Of a DNA stretch of 64,000 bases, positions 8,578 through 17,328 are shown in pieces. Source of the DNA: Cognatishimia activa (GTDB taxonomy: Bacteria; Pseudomonadota; Alphaproteobacteria; Rhodobacterales; Rhodobacteraceae). Below the pieces are notes generated by a model, which made no database searches, was not told the origin of the DNA, and saw nothing but the letters and a program-made list of their open reading frames with translations. A program made the translations under genes and the position numbers. Every line of letters begins with the position of its first letter. Within the stretch, counting starts at the first letter, position 1. Location: assembly GCF_026016445.1 (NCBI RefSeq), contig NZ_CP096147.1:2144501-2208500 (forward strand), in the 5' to 3' direction.

Positions 8578-8967
8578 ATGCGATCTTGGGCTATTGCTGC
8601 TGTATTCTCCCTGACCTGTGTCATAAGTTCAGCAAGTGCTGAAGAGTTGGTGCAGCGAAGCGAGCTTAACCGAGCACCTCTGACTGGCGTCGAAGGCATG
8701 GAAGTCATTGTCAGCAAACTGGTTTTACAGAACGGTGGTCGCATTGTGCTGCACACTCACCCAGGGGATGAGCATGCGGTGATTGTGAAAGGTGGCAAGG
8801 TGGAACTACCCAATGGCAAAATAGTCGACTTTGCCGATGATACTCCCATGTTCTTCCCTGAAGGACCGGCGCACGGCGGTGTCACGTCACGCAATGAAAC
8901 ACCGATCATTATTTACACGACACACATCGTGCGCGCGGGTGAACCACTAGTAACAATAGCTGAATAA
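8578..8967 (+). CDS. Secreted cupin-domain protein
   Basis: A 129-residue protein with an N-terminal signal peptide (MRSWAIAAVFSLTCVISSASA, cleavage after SASA) and one small cupin barrel. Motif 1 is IVLHTHPGDEHAVIVKGG (two His and one Glu metal ligands); motif 2 is around FFPEGPAHGG. It is probably a periplasmic metal-binding protein; the ligand or reaction is unknown. The start was set at 8578 because GAGAAGGA lies about 9 nt upstream and the signal peptide begins there. It converges on the agmatinase gene. Confidence 0.8.
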   Translation: MRSWAIAAVFSLTCVISSASAEELVQRSELNRAPLTGVEGMEVIVSKLVLQNGGRIVLHTHPGDEHAVIVKGGKVELPNGKIVDFADDTPMFFPEGPAHGGVTSRNETPIIIYTTHIVRAGEPLVTIAE

Positions 8968-8989
8968 GCATGAAACGTCGGGGTACTGC

Positions 8990-9832
8990 CTAACAAGCAG
9001 CCATCAAACGATAGACAATCTGTGCAGCAGTAAAATCCCAAGCCGCATTGCCATCTGGTGCCAGCTCAACCACATCAAGCCCGACGCATCGACGCCCTTT
9101 CAAGGTGTGTTCGACCAAACGAAGGGCCTGATAATAGCCCAATCCACCCGGAACGGGCGTACCCGTCGCAGGCATCTGACTTGGGTCGAGACCATCCACA
9201 TCAAAGCTGACATAGATGTCCTCAGGGAAGTCATCAGGCAGATCGACTTCGTGGATATTTCCGACAACCAGCTCTTCAGCGTCTTTGAAAAAGACCTGAT
9301 ATGCGACGCGGCTCTCTTGTTCCTGCTCACACAGCGCGCGAACGCCAAATTGCGCGAGACGGATGCCTTCTTCGGACAGAAGATGCATGACAGAGGCGTG
9401 GCTGTGTTTGTTGCCCTGATAGGCCACCCGCAGGTCGGCGTGGGCATCGATCTGAACAATACCAATCGGCTTCTTCAGTGCGCGCGCGACCCCCATAACG
9501 GCACCATAAGAGAGCGAGTGTTCCCCGCCCAATGTAACCGGAACCTTGCCAGCTTCTGCAGCTGCCTGTGTCCGCTGAGCAATGCGTTCCATGACCTCGG
9601 CCAGATCACCTGTACAATCCACCGGCACTTCGGTGAAGATACCGTCCGCACAGGGTTCTTTGCCGACTGTGATGCGTTCCAGTTCGTTGGACGCTTCGAT
9701 GATGGCCGATGGGCCATTTTCTGTACCGGAGCCGTAAGACACGGTGCGTTCCAATGGAACCGGGATGATGCGGAATTTCGCGCTCTCGGCGCGTTCTTCA
9801 TTCGCGAGTTCGCTGTCGAGAAAAATGCTCAT
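8990..9832 (-). CDS. speB: Agmatinase (ureohydrolase family)
   Basis: A 280-residue binuclear manganese hydrolase of the arginase/agmatinase family. The metal motifs GGEHSLSYG, DAHADLR and SFDVDGLDP are all intact, followed by GLDVVELAPD. The most likely reaction is agmatine to putrescine plus urea, because the same gene run encodes arginine decarboxylase (source of agmatine) and enzymes that consume putrescine. Arginase or guanidinobutyrase are formal alternatives. Its start overlaps the nspC stop by 4 bases, indicating an operon on the minus strand. Confidence 0.9.
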   Translation of the reverse strand: MSIFLDSELANEERAESAKFRIIPVPLERTVSYGSGTENGPSAIIEASNELERITVGKEPCADGIFTEVPVDCTGDLAEVMERIAQRTQAAAEAGKVPVTLGGEHSLSYGAVMGVARALKKPIGIVQIDAHADLRVAYQGNKHSHASVMHLLSEEGIRLAQFGVRALCEQEQESRVAYQVFFKDAEELVVGNIHEVDLPDDFPEDIYVSFDVDGLDPSQMPATGTPVPGGLGYYQALRLVEHTLKGRRCVGLDVVELAPDGNAAWDFTAAQIVYRLMAAC

Positions 9833-11001
9833 GACAGGCGTCCTTTGAAATCTTCGTAAGTAAACTCGCGGATCATTTTCAAATCATCCGTGCGGCTGTC
9901 CCAGAGCGCGATGGACGGCAGTGGAACGCCATTGAAGGTGTTGGTTTTCACCATGGAATAATGCGCCTGATCTAGGAAAGCGAAACGCTGCCCGATCCGG
10001 AGCGGCTTGTCCCAAGTGTAGTCTCCAATCACATCACCAGCGAGGCAAGACGGGCCGCCAAGGCGGTAAGTCGTTCCTTGCTCTGCCTCACCCAGCAGCG
10101 CCGGACGGTAAGGGGCTTCGATCACATCAGGCATATGGCAGGTTGCTGAAATATCGGTGATTGCGATCTGTTTTTCGTTGGTGAATGTATCGAGCACTTC
10201 GCCGACCAGAATACCTGCATCCAAGGCAATGGCTTCACCGGGTTCGATGATGACTTCGACATCGTATTTGGTGCGGATATCTTTCAGCAGAAAGATCAAA
10301 ACGTCACGATCATAGTCGTCGCGCGTGATGTGATGCCCACCACCAAAATTGAGCCATTTCAATTGGTTGAAATAGGGCAGCAACTTGTACTCAACCGCAG
10401 ACCAGACATGCATCAGCGGCTGGACACCCTGTTCGCACAGCGTGTGAATATGGATACCGTCAACGCCATTCAGCGCCTCAGGAGTAAGCTGACTGATCGG
10501 TGTGCCCAGACGAGAGCAAGGCGCCGATGGATCGTATTTGGCAACTTCGCCGACGGAGTACTCCGGATTGATGCGCAGACCAACCTGAACTCCTGCAGCC
10601 TGGCATTTTGCCAGGAAACGATCTTTCTGCGCAGGGCTGTTAAAGATCACATGATCTGACAGTGCGATGATCTCGTCGATGTCGCTGTCTTTATAGCCCG
10701 CGCAGAAGGTCGCGACTTCTCCGCCGTATTCTTCGCGTGCCAGACGGGCCTCAAAGATGCCGCTGGCACAGGTGCCGGACAAATATTGGCGCACCAGAGG
10801 GGCTAATGAAAACATCGAAAAGGCTTTGAGCGCTGCCAGCACTTTGGCGCCGGAGCGATCAGAAACGTCCTTCAGGATTTGAAGATTGGCTTCAACTTTG
10901 GCGGCATCCACCACAAAGCATGGGGATGGGACACGATTGAGGTCGAATTCCTTGAAGGCACCAGGATCGCCTGCTTGGGTGGTCATCATGTCGGACATCA
11001 C
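9829..11001 (-). CDS. nspC: Carboxynorspermidine decarboxylase
   Basis: A 390-residue PLP-dependent, alanine-racemase-fold decarboxylase. The PLP lysine is in VLAALKAFSM, the phosphate-binding Gly loop in FGGGHHITRDDYD, and EPGEAIALDAG completes the pocket. In the family it converts carboxyspermidine or carboxynorspermidine to spermidine or norspermidine. Here it should form spermidine, since no diaminopropane source is visible. Several Met codons cluster at the start (11001, 10998, 10989), so the exact first residue is uncertain. It overlaps the agmatinase gene by 4 bases. Confidence 0.92.
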   Translation of the reverse strand: MMSDMMTTQAGDPGAFKEFDLNRVPSPCFVVDAAKVEANLQILKDVSDRSGAKVLAALKAFSMFSLAPLVRQYLSGTCASGIFEARLAREEYGGEVATFCAGYKDSDIDEIIALSDHVIFNSPAQKDRFLAKCQAAGVQVGLRINPEYSVGEVAKYDPSAPCSRLGTPISQLTPEALNGVDGIHIHTLCEQGVQPLMHVWSAVEYKLLPYFNQLKWLNFGGGHHITRDDYDRDVLIFLLKDIRTKYDVEVIIEPGEAIALDAGILVGEVLDTFTNEKQIAITDISATCHMPDVIEAPYRPALLGEAEQGTTYRLGGPSCLAGDVIGDYTWDKPLRIGQRFAFLDQAHYSMVKTNTFNGVPLPSIALWDSRTDDLKMIREFTYEDFKGRLS

Positions 11002-11025
11002 GCGCCTCTTGATTTCCCTGAGGTT

Positions 11026-11080
11026 GGCAGGGGGCCAGCCCCCAGACCCCCGGAGTATTTATTCAAAGAAGAAGATGGGG
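11026..11080 (-). repeat. Dispersed intergenic repeat, copy 1
   Basis: The nspC/synthase gap contains a GGGGGCC-AGCCCCC hairpin-like segment followed by CCCCCGGAGTATTTATTC and an AAGAAGAAGATG tail. Read on the minus strand it shares the TTTG-AAATACTCC-GGGGG layout with 26171-26198 and 45957-45985. I recall similar elements at gene ends in many Rhodobacteraceae genomes. Confidence 0.5.
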
Positions 11081-11107
11081 CGGTCGGGATGCCCGCCCTG
11101 TTGTTAC

Positions 11108-12325
11108 TTAGAAGTCGACCGGACCGTCGAGTTCGTGGACCTGCCATGGCAGGCCGTGTTCGTTCAACATATCCATGAAGTCATCTGGATCAAGTTGTTC
11201 CATGTTCCAGACTCCCGGTTCTTTCCAGTTGCCTTTCAGAAGCTGCGCCGCACCGATCATAGCTGGCACGCCTGTGGTGTATGAAACAGCCTGTGAGCCG
11301 ACCTCTGCGTAGCACTCTTCGTGGTCACAGATGTTGTAGATGTAATAGGTCTTTTCGCCGGAGCCGTCTTTGGCTTGGCCGGTCGCGATATCACCGATAC
11401 AAGCTTTGCCTTTGGTCAGCGCACCCAGATCGCCCGGATCAGGCAGCAGAGTTTTAAGGAATTGGATCGGGATGATCTCTTTGCCGTCGTGCATCACCGG
11501 GTCAATGCGGGTCATGCCGACGTTTTGTAATACAGTCGCGTGCATGATGTAGGCATCACCGAAAGTCATCCAGAAACGCGCGCGTTCAATTTCCGGGAAG
11601 TGCGTGGAGAGGCTTTCCAGCTCTTCATGGTACATCTGGTACATGTTCTTTTCGCCAACACCTGGGAAGTCGAAAGTGACCTTATTGGTCAGGGCCGGGC
11701 TGTGTTGCCACGCGCCGTTTTCCCAGTGGCGGACCTCAGCCAGAACTTCGCGCAGGTTGATTTCCGGGTTGAAATTGGTGGCAAAGGCCTGACCGTTGTC
11801 ACCGCCGTTTGCATCCAGAATGTCGATCTGACGAATGGTCTCGAGCTTGTGTTTCTTGAGCCAGGTCGCGAAGACAGAGGTCACGCCCGGATCAAAGCCA
11901 GAACCGAGGATCGCAGTCAGGCCTGCCTCTTTGAACTTGTCTTGGTAGGCCCACTGCCAGTGGTATTCGAACTTAGCCACATCTTCTGGCTCGTAATTCG
12001 CGGTGTCGAGGTAATGGCAGCCCGCTTCCAGGCAGGCATCCATCAGCACGAGATCTTGATAGGGCAGTGCGAGGTTCACGAGGATTTCTGCACCGGTTTC
12101 TTTGATCAAAGCCACGGTATCAGCGACATTGTTTGCATCAAGTTCCGCTGTTTTGATGTCAACGCCCACACGCTCTTTTACGGCAGCGGCAATCGCATCA
12201 CATTTGGATTTGGTGCGGCTCGCAAGTGTGATCTCGGAAAAGATATCCGAATTCATCGCCATTTTGTGGACAGCAGCGTGGGAGACGCCCCCTGCCCCAA
12301 CAACAAGTGTTTTGCCCATGTTCAT
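11108..12325 (-). CDS. Carboxynorspermidine synthase (saccharopine dehydrogenase family)
   Basis: A 405-residue NAD(P)-dependent enzyme with an N-terminal Rossmann motif GKTLVVGAGGVSHAAVHK and the family segments CHYLDTANYEPEDV and GFDPGVTSVFA. It should reductively condense putrescine (or diaminopropane) with aspartate semialdehyde to carboxyspermidine (or carboxynorspermidine), the substrate of NspC encoded next. The saccharopine dehydrogenase of lysine metabolism is the main alternative; the context of speA, nspC and agmatinase decides for polyamines. Two ATGs (12325 and 12319) fit the AGGGG upstream. Confidence 0.9.
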   Translation of the reverse strand: MNMGKTLVVGAGGVSHAAVHKMAMNSDIFSEITLASRTKSKCDAIAAAVKERVGVDIKTAELDANNVADTVALIKETGAEILVNLALPYQDLVLMDACLEAGCHYLDTANYEPEDVAKFEYHWQWAYQDKFKEAGLTAILGSGFDPGVTSVFATWLKKHKLETIRQIDILDANGGDNGQAFATNFNPEINLREVLAEVRHWENGAWQHSPALTNKVTFDFPGVGEKNMYQMYHEELESLSTHFPEIERARFWMTFGDAYIMHATVLQNVGMTRIDPVMHDGKEIIPIQFLKTLLPDPGDLGALTKGKACIGDIATGQAKDGSGEKTYYIYNICDHEECYAEVGSQAVSYTTGVPAMIGAAQLLKGNWKEPGVWNMEQLDPDDFMDMLNEHGLPWQVHELDGPVDF

Positions 12326-12355
12326 AATCCCCTAGGTGTCGTCAGAGACAAGTTG

Positions 12356-14242
12356 TTATTCATAATAGGTGTAGCCATTAATGGAGTCACGATAGGCTCC
12401 CATCAGCGTTTTGCGGTCTTTGGCTTTCAAAGCCCCGGTCGAGATCGCTTCGTCCACCATTTTGCGGAATTCGGCGACGCAGTCCTGTGGATCGAATTCA
12501 ACGTAAGACATGACCTCGGAAATCGTGTCGCCCTCTTGCTCGTGCAACAGGTCGAAGCCACCGTCGGCGCGCAGGTCAATGGTCACCACGTTGGTGTCGC
12601 CAAAGAGGTTGTGCAAATCGCCGAGCGTTTCCTGATACGCCCCCACAAAGAAGACGCCCATGTAGTAGGGTTTGTCTTCGGGCAACGTATGCACCGGTAA
12701 GGACGGCGCTACTCCGTCAGCGAGAATGAAGCGGTCCACTTTACCGTCGCTGTCACAGGTGATGTCTGTCAGTACCGCGTGACGGTCTGGCGTTTTGTCC
12801 AGCATCTGCAGCGGTACAATCGGGTGCAGCTGATCGATGGCCCAGACATCTGGCAGCGACTGGAACAGCGAGAAATTGCAGTGATAGATATCAGCCAATT
12901 TCGTCAGCTGCTCATCGCTGATCGGGATTTGGTCAAAGCCCGCGTGTTCTTTGATACGTGCCATCAGGTGCAAATAGATACGTTCCGCGCGGGCCATCTG
13001 GCGCAGGTCGATATAGCCACGGTGAAAGAGCGCCCGCAGCTCATTGCGGTAAAAGTTGGCGTCGTTCCAACATTCCTGCAGCCGTTCGCCGGAGATATAT
13101 TCGGTGATGGCCAAAAGGTCAGAGATCAAATGGTGATCGCCTTCCTCTGCCTGCGGAGCCGTCGGCGCATCATAATGCGTCGCTTCAAGAACGTTGAAGA
13201 TCAGCATAGAAGACGTCGCAACGACAGCGCGTCCGCTTTCGGTGACCAAAGTTGGGTGATCGATTTCTGCCGCATCCATCGCGTATTGCACTGTCTCGAC
13301 AACGTTGGTGCAGTACTCACGCATAGAGTAGTTGATGGAGCTTTCTGTCGCGCGTTTTTCACCGGTGTAGTCAACGCCCATGCCACCGCCCAAATCGAGG
13401 TGAGTCAGCGGCACACCTTCTTGGGTTAGTTCCGTGTAAAAGCGGCAAGCTTCCGTAACAGCGCGGCGTACATCATTCACATCGGGCACCTGGCTGCCGA
13501 GATGGCTGTGCTGAAGTTTGAGGCAATGCAGAAGGCCTGCATCACGTAGCTTATCGACCATCGAGACAAGCTGATCGGTGTTCAGACCGAAGGCCGACCG
13601 ATCCCCAGAGCTTTTTTCCCATTTGCCTGAAATCTGATTGGTCAGTTTGACCCGCACACCGAGCATCGGATCGACGTCGAGTTCCTGTGCTACCGCAACG
13701 ACGGTATCCACCTCCTTCGGACTTTCCAGAACGATGCAGGTGTTGAAACCAAGCTTGCGGGAAAGGATGGCCAGACGAACGAATTCTTCGTCTTTGATAC
13801 CGTTGCAGACAATCAAAGCCTCGCGCGAAAGGCGATGCGCCAGGGCGATGACCAATTCTGGTTTAGAACCGGCTTCAAGACCATAGTTATGAGGACGACC
13901 GAACTCGACAATCCGATCGACAACCTGTGCCTGCTGATTCACTTTGATCGGGAACACACCTCGGTATTTTCCGCGGTACCCAACACGTTCGATCGCCTCA
14001 TTGAAGCAATCATTCATATGCTTGATTTCATGTTCCAGATAAGACGACACCCGCAGGATCATCGGCACCTGAATGCCGCGGTCATCCAGATCTTCTAAAA
14101 TGGCTGGCAGGCTGACAGATGGCGCGTCAGGGTTGAGCGGGTTTTTCAACCCGATCTCACCCATATCATTCACGACAATGAGGTCTTTTCCCCATTTATT
14201 AATGCCGTAGATGTCATGCGGCGCGGCATAAGTCTTGTTCAA
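12356..14242 (-). CDS. speA: Biosynthetic arginine decarboxylase
   Basis: A 628-residue PLP enzyme of the SpeA family that decarboxylates arginine to agmatine. Landmarks are the PLP lysine in GVFPIKVNQQAQVV, HLDLGGGMGVDYTG, TESGRAVVA, and the late catalytic CDSDGKVDRF. Length matches E. coli SpeA (about 630-660 aa). It is the first gene of the polyamine run; 30 bp separate it from the synthase gene. The 138 bp upstream, which follow the iclR-type gene, should hold its promoter and contain a TTCTTC/GAAGAA inverted repeat (14307-14321). Confidence 0.96.
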   Translation of the reverse strand: MNKTYAAPHDIYGINKWGKDLIVVNDMGEIGLKNPLNPDAPSVSLPAILEDLDDRGIQVPMILRVSSYLEHEIKHMNDCFNEAIERVGYRGKYRGVFPIKVNQQAQVVDRIVEFGRPHNYGLEAGSKPELVIALAHRLSREALIVCNGIKDEEFVRLAILSRKLGFNTCIVLESPKEVDTVVAVAQELDVDPMLGVRVKLTNQISGKWEKSSGDRSAFGLNTDQLVSMVDKLRDAGLLHCLKLQHSHLGSQVPDVNDVRRAVTEACRFYTELTQEGVPLTHLDLGGGMGVDYTGEKRATESSINYSMREYCTNVVETVQYAMDAAEIDHPTLVTESGRAVVATSSMLIFNVLEATHYDAPTAPQAEEGDHHLISDLLAITEYISGERLQECWNDANFYRNELRALFHRGYIDLRQMARAERIYLHLMARIKEHAGFDQIPISDEQLTKLADIYHCNFSLFQSLPDVWAIDQLHPIVPLQMLDKTPDRHAVLTDITCDSDGKVDRFILADGVAPSLPVHTLPEDKPYYMGVFFVGAYQETLGDLHNLFGDTNVVTIDLRADGGFDLLHEQEGDTISEVMSYVEFDPQDCVAEFRKMVDEAISTGALKAKDRKTLMGAYRDSINGYTYYE

Positions 14243-14380
14243 TCAGGTGTCCCCCGAAACCAGCAGTATAGCGTGATAGATGGCGCGGTTTATGCGGGTT
14301 TGACGATTCTTCCAAGAAGAAATTGTTGAGGTTACGCAGTGCAGCGGAACCCTGTCGCAGCCAAGCACTGAATGGTCGTT

Positions 14381-15151
14381 TCAGTGAAGAAGATCGGAAA
14401 GCTGCGCCGCGCTTTCTTTCAAAAGCCCAACGCATTCAACAGCACGGGGCAGCGGAAAGCGCTGTTCTGGTGCGTGCACGGACAAGGTCGACACAAGGCG
14501 TCCATTGCCTTCAAAAATCGGCACCGCAACCGCTGTCATTCCCTCCATGAATTCGCAGCGATCCAAGGAGTAGCCAACCTCGCGGATATTCTTGATCTCT
14601 TCAATCAAGGTATCGGCTCTGGTGATGGTGGATTTGGTCCGCGCTTCCATGGAAGTGGCCTGCGCGTAGTTTTTCAGATGTCGATTGTCGAGCGAGCTCA
14701 GATACATCTTGCCTGAGGCAGTGCAATAAAATGGCACCCGTGAACCGATGGGCAACTGAATACGTAGTGGCCATTTGGTTTCAACACGGTCGAGATAGAT
14801 CATGGCATCCCGGTCAGGGAGCGCGATGTTACATGTTTCACCGACTTGATCCGCCAATTTAGACAGAACAGCCACACGGGCAGTCCGGATACGTAGCGAG
14901 GAAATAATGCCGGTGGACATATTGCGCAGGCGTAACCCTGGAGAGTAGCCGCGCCCGTCGATTTCACGCTGGATGAATCCTTCGGTTTCAAGCGTGGAAA
15001 ATAGACGGTGGATGGTGGGTTTGGGGAGGCCGAGGGTTTGGTTTACCTCAGTGGGTGTCACAGGGACCCCGGCCTTGGCCATGGCTTCTAGCACCAGCAA
15101 CAAACGTAAATTTGTAGGAATTCCGTTTTCTTTGCTTGTACCATCAGCCAT
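14381..15151 (-). CDS. IclR family transcriptional regulator
   Basis: A 256-residue regulator with an N-terminal winged helix (LGLPKPTIHRLFSTLETEGF, about residues 45-65) and a C-terminal IclR effector-binding domain (PIGSRVPFYCTASGKMYLSS, RCEFMEGMTAVAVPIF, LSVHAPEQRF). It follows dctM on the same strand with a 32-bp gap and a GGGGGAT ribosome-binding site, so it most likely controls the TRAP transporter and the divergent GMC oxidoreductase. The effector is presumably the transported substrate or a product; its identity is unknown. Confidence 0.9.
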   Translation of the reverse strand: MADGTSKENGIPTNLRLLLVLEAMAKAGVPVTPTEVNQTLGLPKPTIHRLFSTLETEGFIQREIDGRGYSPGLRLRNMSTGIISSLRIRTARVAVLSKLADQVGETCNIALPDRDAMIYLDRVETKWPLRIQLPIGSRVPFYCTASGKMYLSSLDNRHLKNYAQATSMEARTKSTITRADTLIEEIKNIREVGYSLDRCEFMEGMTAVAVPIFEGNGRLVSTLSVHAPEQRFPLPRAVECVGLLKESAAQLSDLLH

Positions 15152-15183
15152 CGCTATCCCCCAATATTCTTATCTTTCTGTCC

Positions 15184-16548
15184 TTAACCCGACGCCGGGA
15201 TCAACATTGTCGACAGCGCTGGTACCAACGAGACAATGATCCATACCGCGAGCAGCGAGAACAGGTAAGGCACCGTGTAACGCAGAAGGCGGAAGTATGG
15301 TACCCCGGTCACACCTGAGGCCACATATAGGTTGAGACCATATGGTGGTGTGATGAAGCCGATCGATGCACCCACAAGGAAGATCACGCCAAACTGCACC
15401 GGTTCGACACCGACAGAATGAGCAATCGGGGCCAAGATTGGCGCCAAAATGATCGTCACAGGTAGAGATTCCAGAACCATGCCACAGACGAAAACAATCG
15501 CCATGGAGGTAAAGAGAACCGCGTAGTAGCCACCCATGCCACGCACGAAGTCACCAATGATTTCCTGCGCACCCAGAACTGACAGGATCTGTTGCATAAC
15601 AACAGAAACTGCGATCAGTGGCGCAAGGATACCCGCGATCTGAGCAGAGCGCATTGTAATCGATGGCACTTCAAATGGTGTGAAGCCCTTTACAACCAGG
15701 TATTCTGCAACGCTGCGTTCCTTGAAGTCACGATCTTCAGATGGGGAACCCATCATCTTATAGATCGGCAAGCTCAGGAAGCCGACGATGATACAGAAAC
15801 CAACGGTCACGCCCGCAGCCTCGGTCGGCGAGAATTTACCAGTGTAGATGCCCCACAGAACCAAGCCGATTGCAAAGAAACCAAGCCACGCGCCAATCGC
15901 CGTCTTAAAGACACGGCCGAACTGCAACTTGATCAGGTAGCCCCAGCCGTTGATGGTACAGATGACAAAGGCCACCGCCATCATCGCGAACACCATCATC
16001 GCACCTGGGATGATACCGGCCACGAAGAGCTCGGAAATCGGTAGGTTCAGCAAGAAGCCGTAAACGATGAAGATGATCGATGGTGGGATGATGATACCAA
16101 CGGTACCACCCGCCGCAGCCGTCGCCGCAGAGAAGCGCTCGTCATAGCCACCCTTCACCATTTCAGGGTGAAGCATGGAACCGATGGTCGCTGTTGTCGC
16201 AGAGTTCGAACCCGAAATCGCCGCAAAGAGACCACAGGCACCCAGCGATGCCATCGCCAGACCACCACGCAGCCAACCAAGGCAGGAGTAAGCGAAGTCA
16301 GACAAGCGACGCGCGATACCTGAACGGTTGATCAAGTCACCGGTCAAAATAAAGAGCGGCATCGCAAGTAGCGCAAAACCATCGGTAAAGACGTCGCCGA
16401 GGGCCGCGCCAGTGTTGATCAGAGGCAGACCGAGCACGAAGCTCATGCCTATCACCCAATAACCAATCACAAGAAAGACCGGCACGCCGAGCATGAAGAA
16501 GAAGGTCACCCCAAGAGAGATGATAGTAATCCAAGTACTGTCCGTCAT
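15184..16548 (-). CDS. dctM: TRAP transporter large membrane subunit (DctM)
   Basis: A 454-residue integral membrane protein with about 12-13 hydrophobic segments and the DctM signatures GLFAAISGSNSATTATIGS and GTVGIIIPPSIIFIVYG. It forms the sodium-driven translocation channel with DctQ and receives substrate from the periplasmic DctP. I chose the ATG at 16548 (MTDSTW), preceded by GGAAGGATTGGAACA; a start at 16578 would overlap dctQ and add an atypical charged leader. It is third in the dctP-dctQ-dctM run. Confidence 0.93.
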   Translation of the reverse strand: MTDSTWITIISLGVTFFFMLGVPVFLVIGYWVIGMSFVLGLPLINTGAALGDVFTDGFALLAMPLFILTGDLINRSGIARRLSDFAYSCLGWLRGGLAMASLGACGLFAAISGSNSATTATIGSMLHPEMVKGGYDERFSAATAAAGGTVGIIIPPSIIFIVYGFLLNLPISELFVAGIIPGAMMVFAMMAVAFVICTINGWGYLIKLQFGRVFKTAIGAWLGFFAIGLVLWGIYTGKFSPTEAAGVTVGFCIIVGFLSLPIYKMMGSPSEDRDFKERSVAEYLVVKGFTPFEVPSITMRSAQIAGILAPLIAVSVVMQQILSVLGAQEIIGDFVRGMGGYYAVLFTSMAIVFVCGMVLESLPVTIILAPILAPIAHSVGVEPVQFGVIFLVGASIGFITPPYGLNLYVASGVTGVPYFRLLRYTVPYLFSLLAVWIIVSLVPALSTMLIPASG

Positions 16549-16564
16549 TGTTCCAATCCTTCCC

Positions 16565-17230
16565 TCAGCCTTCGCCAATCGCGGCCTGCTTGATCAACGG
16601 CTCGCCGCTGCGCAGGTTTTCGATATCTTCGAGGTAGTTTTCCATTGCACGCCCTGTGACCAGCACAAAGGACAGTGGAACAGAAACGAGGAACCACCAC
16701 TGAAGGATGTTGTCTGTACCCAGCAAAATCTGGAAGTTTGACGCGGAGTTAATTGCAACCTGAGTGGATGTCGTGATGATCACCCACGAAAAGCAGACCC
16801 AAAGGACGAAGTCCAAAGTGAGGCAGGCGAATTGCAAACCGCGTGGCATGTTTGATCTGAATTCGGCAAAGGCCAAGTGCGTTCGTAACTTAACGTTATA
16901 CGCACAGCCAAACCACGTCATGATCAAGAACAAGAACGGTGGAATTGTCGTGGACCAAGGTGCTTGAACGCCCAACACGAAGCGCCGGAACACTTCGACA
17001 AAGATGATCACACCGATCAACAGATAGGTTGAAACCATCACTGTTGATTCAAAATTTCGCTCAATCCAAGGAATGTGTTTGTAGAGGTACAGGAAGAACA
17101 TCCCGCCCAATACTGTAATGAGGGCCCCCATAACCCAAGCTGCTGGCCCCTGAAAGGCCTCGCTCATCATCCAGGCATCGTTTGCAAACGTTGCACTGAC
17201 GATTTCGAGCATATCACTGACGATAGACAT
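16565..17230 (-). CDS. dctQ: TRAP transporter small membrane subunit (DctQ)
   Basis: A 221-residue protein with four main hydrophobic helices, the size and pattern of a DctQ subunit; the central segment EVFRRFVLGVQAPWSTTIPPF and the conserved RTHLAFAEFRSNMP loop fit the family. It has an unusually long N-terminal part before the first helix (about 30 residues). It has a strong GGAGGAGAC ribosome-binding site and ends 16 bp before the chosen dctM start. Confidence 0.9.
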   Translation of the reverse strand: MSIVSDMLEIVSATFANDAWMMSEAFQGPAAWVMGALITVLGGMFFLYLYKHIPWIERNFESTVMVSTYLLIGVIIFVEVFRRFVLGVQAPWSTTIPPFLFLIMTWFGCAYNVKLRTHLAFAEFRSNMPRGLQFACLTLDFVLWVCFSWVIITTSTQVAINSASNFQILLGTDNILQWWFLVSVPLSFVLVTGRAMENYLEDIENLRSGEPLIKQAAIGEG

Positions 17231-17328
17231 AATCCGTCTCCTCCCTGAGGACGAACCTTACCTATTGGTAAGTTGTCACTAGAGAAAATTGTGGCGGCAG
17301 GAGACTCCCCTGCCGCCAACGTTGAAGT

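Noticed and set aside
11540..12700. 386-codon open frame antisense to the carboxynorspermidine synthase and speA
   Set aside because: It crosses two real genes and their gap and resembles no protein; a compositional shadow.
16549..16578. Longer start for dctM overlapping dctQ
   Set aside because: The ATG at 16548 has a better ribosome-binding site and gives the standard hydrophobic start.
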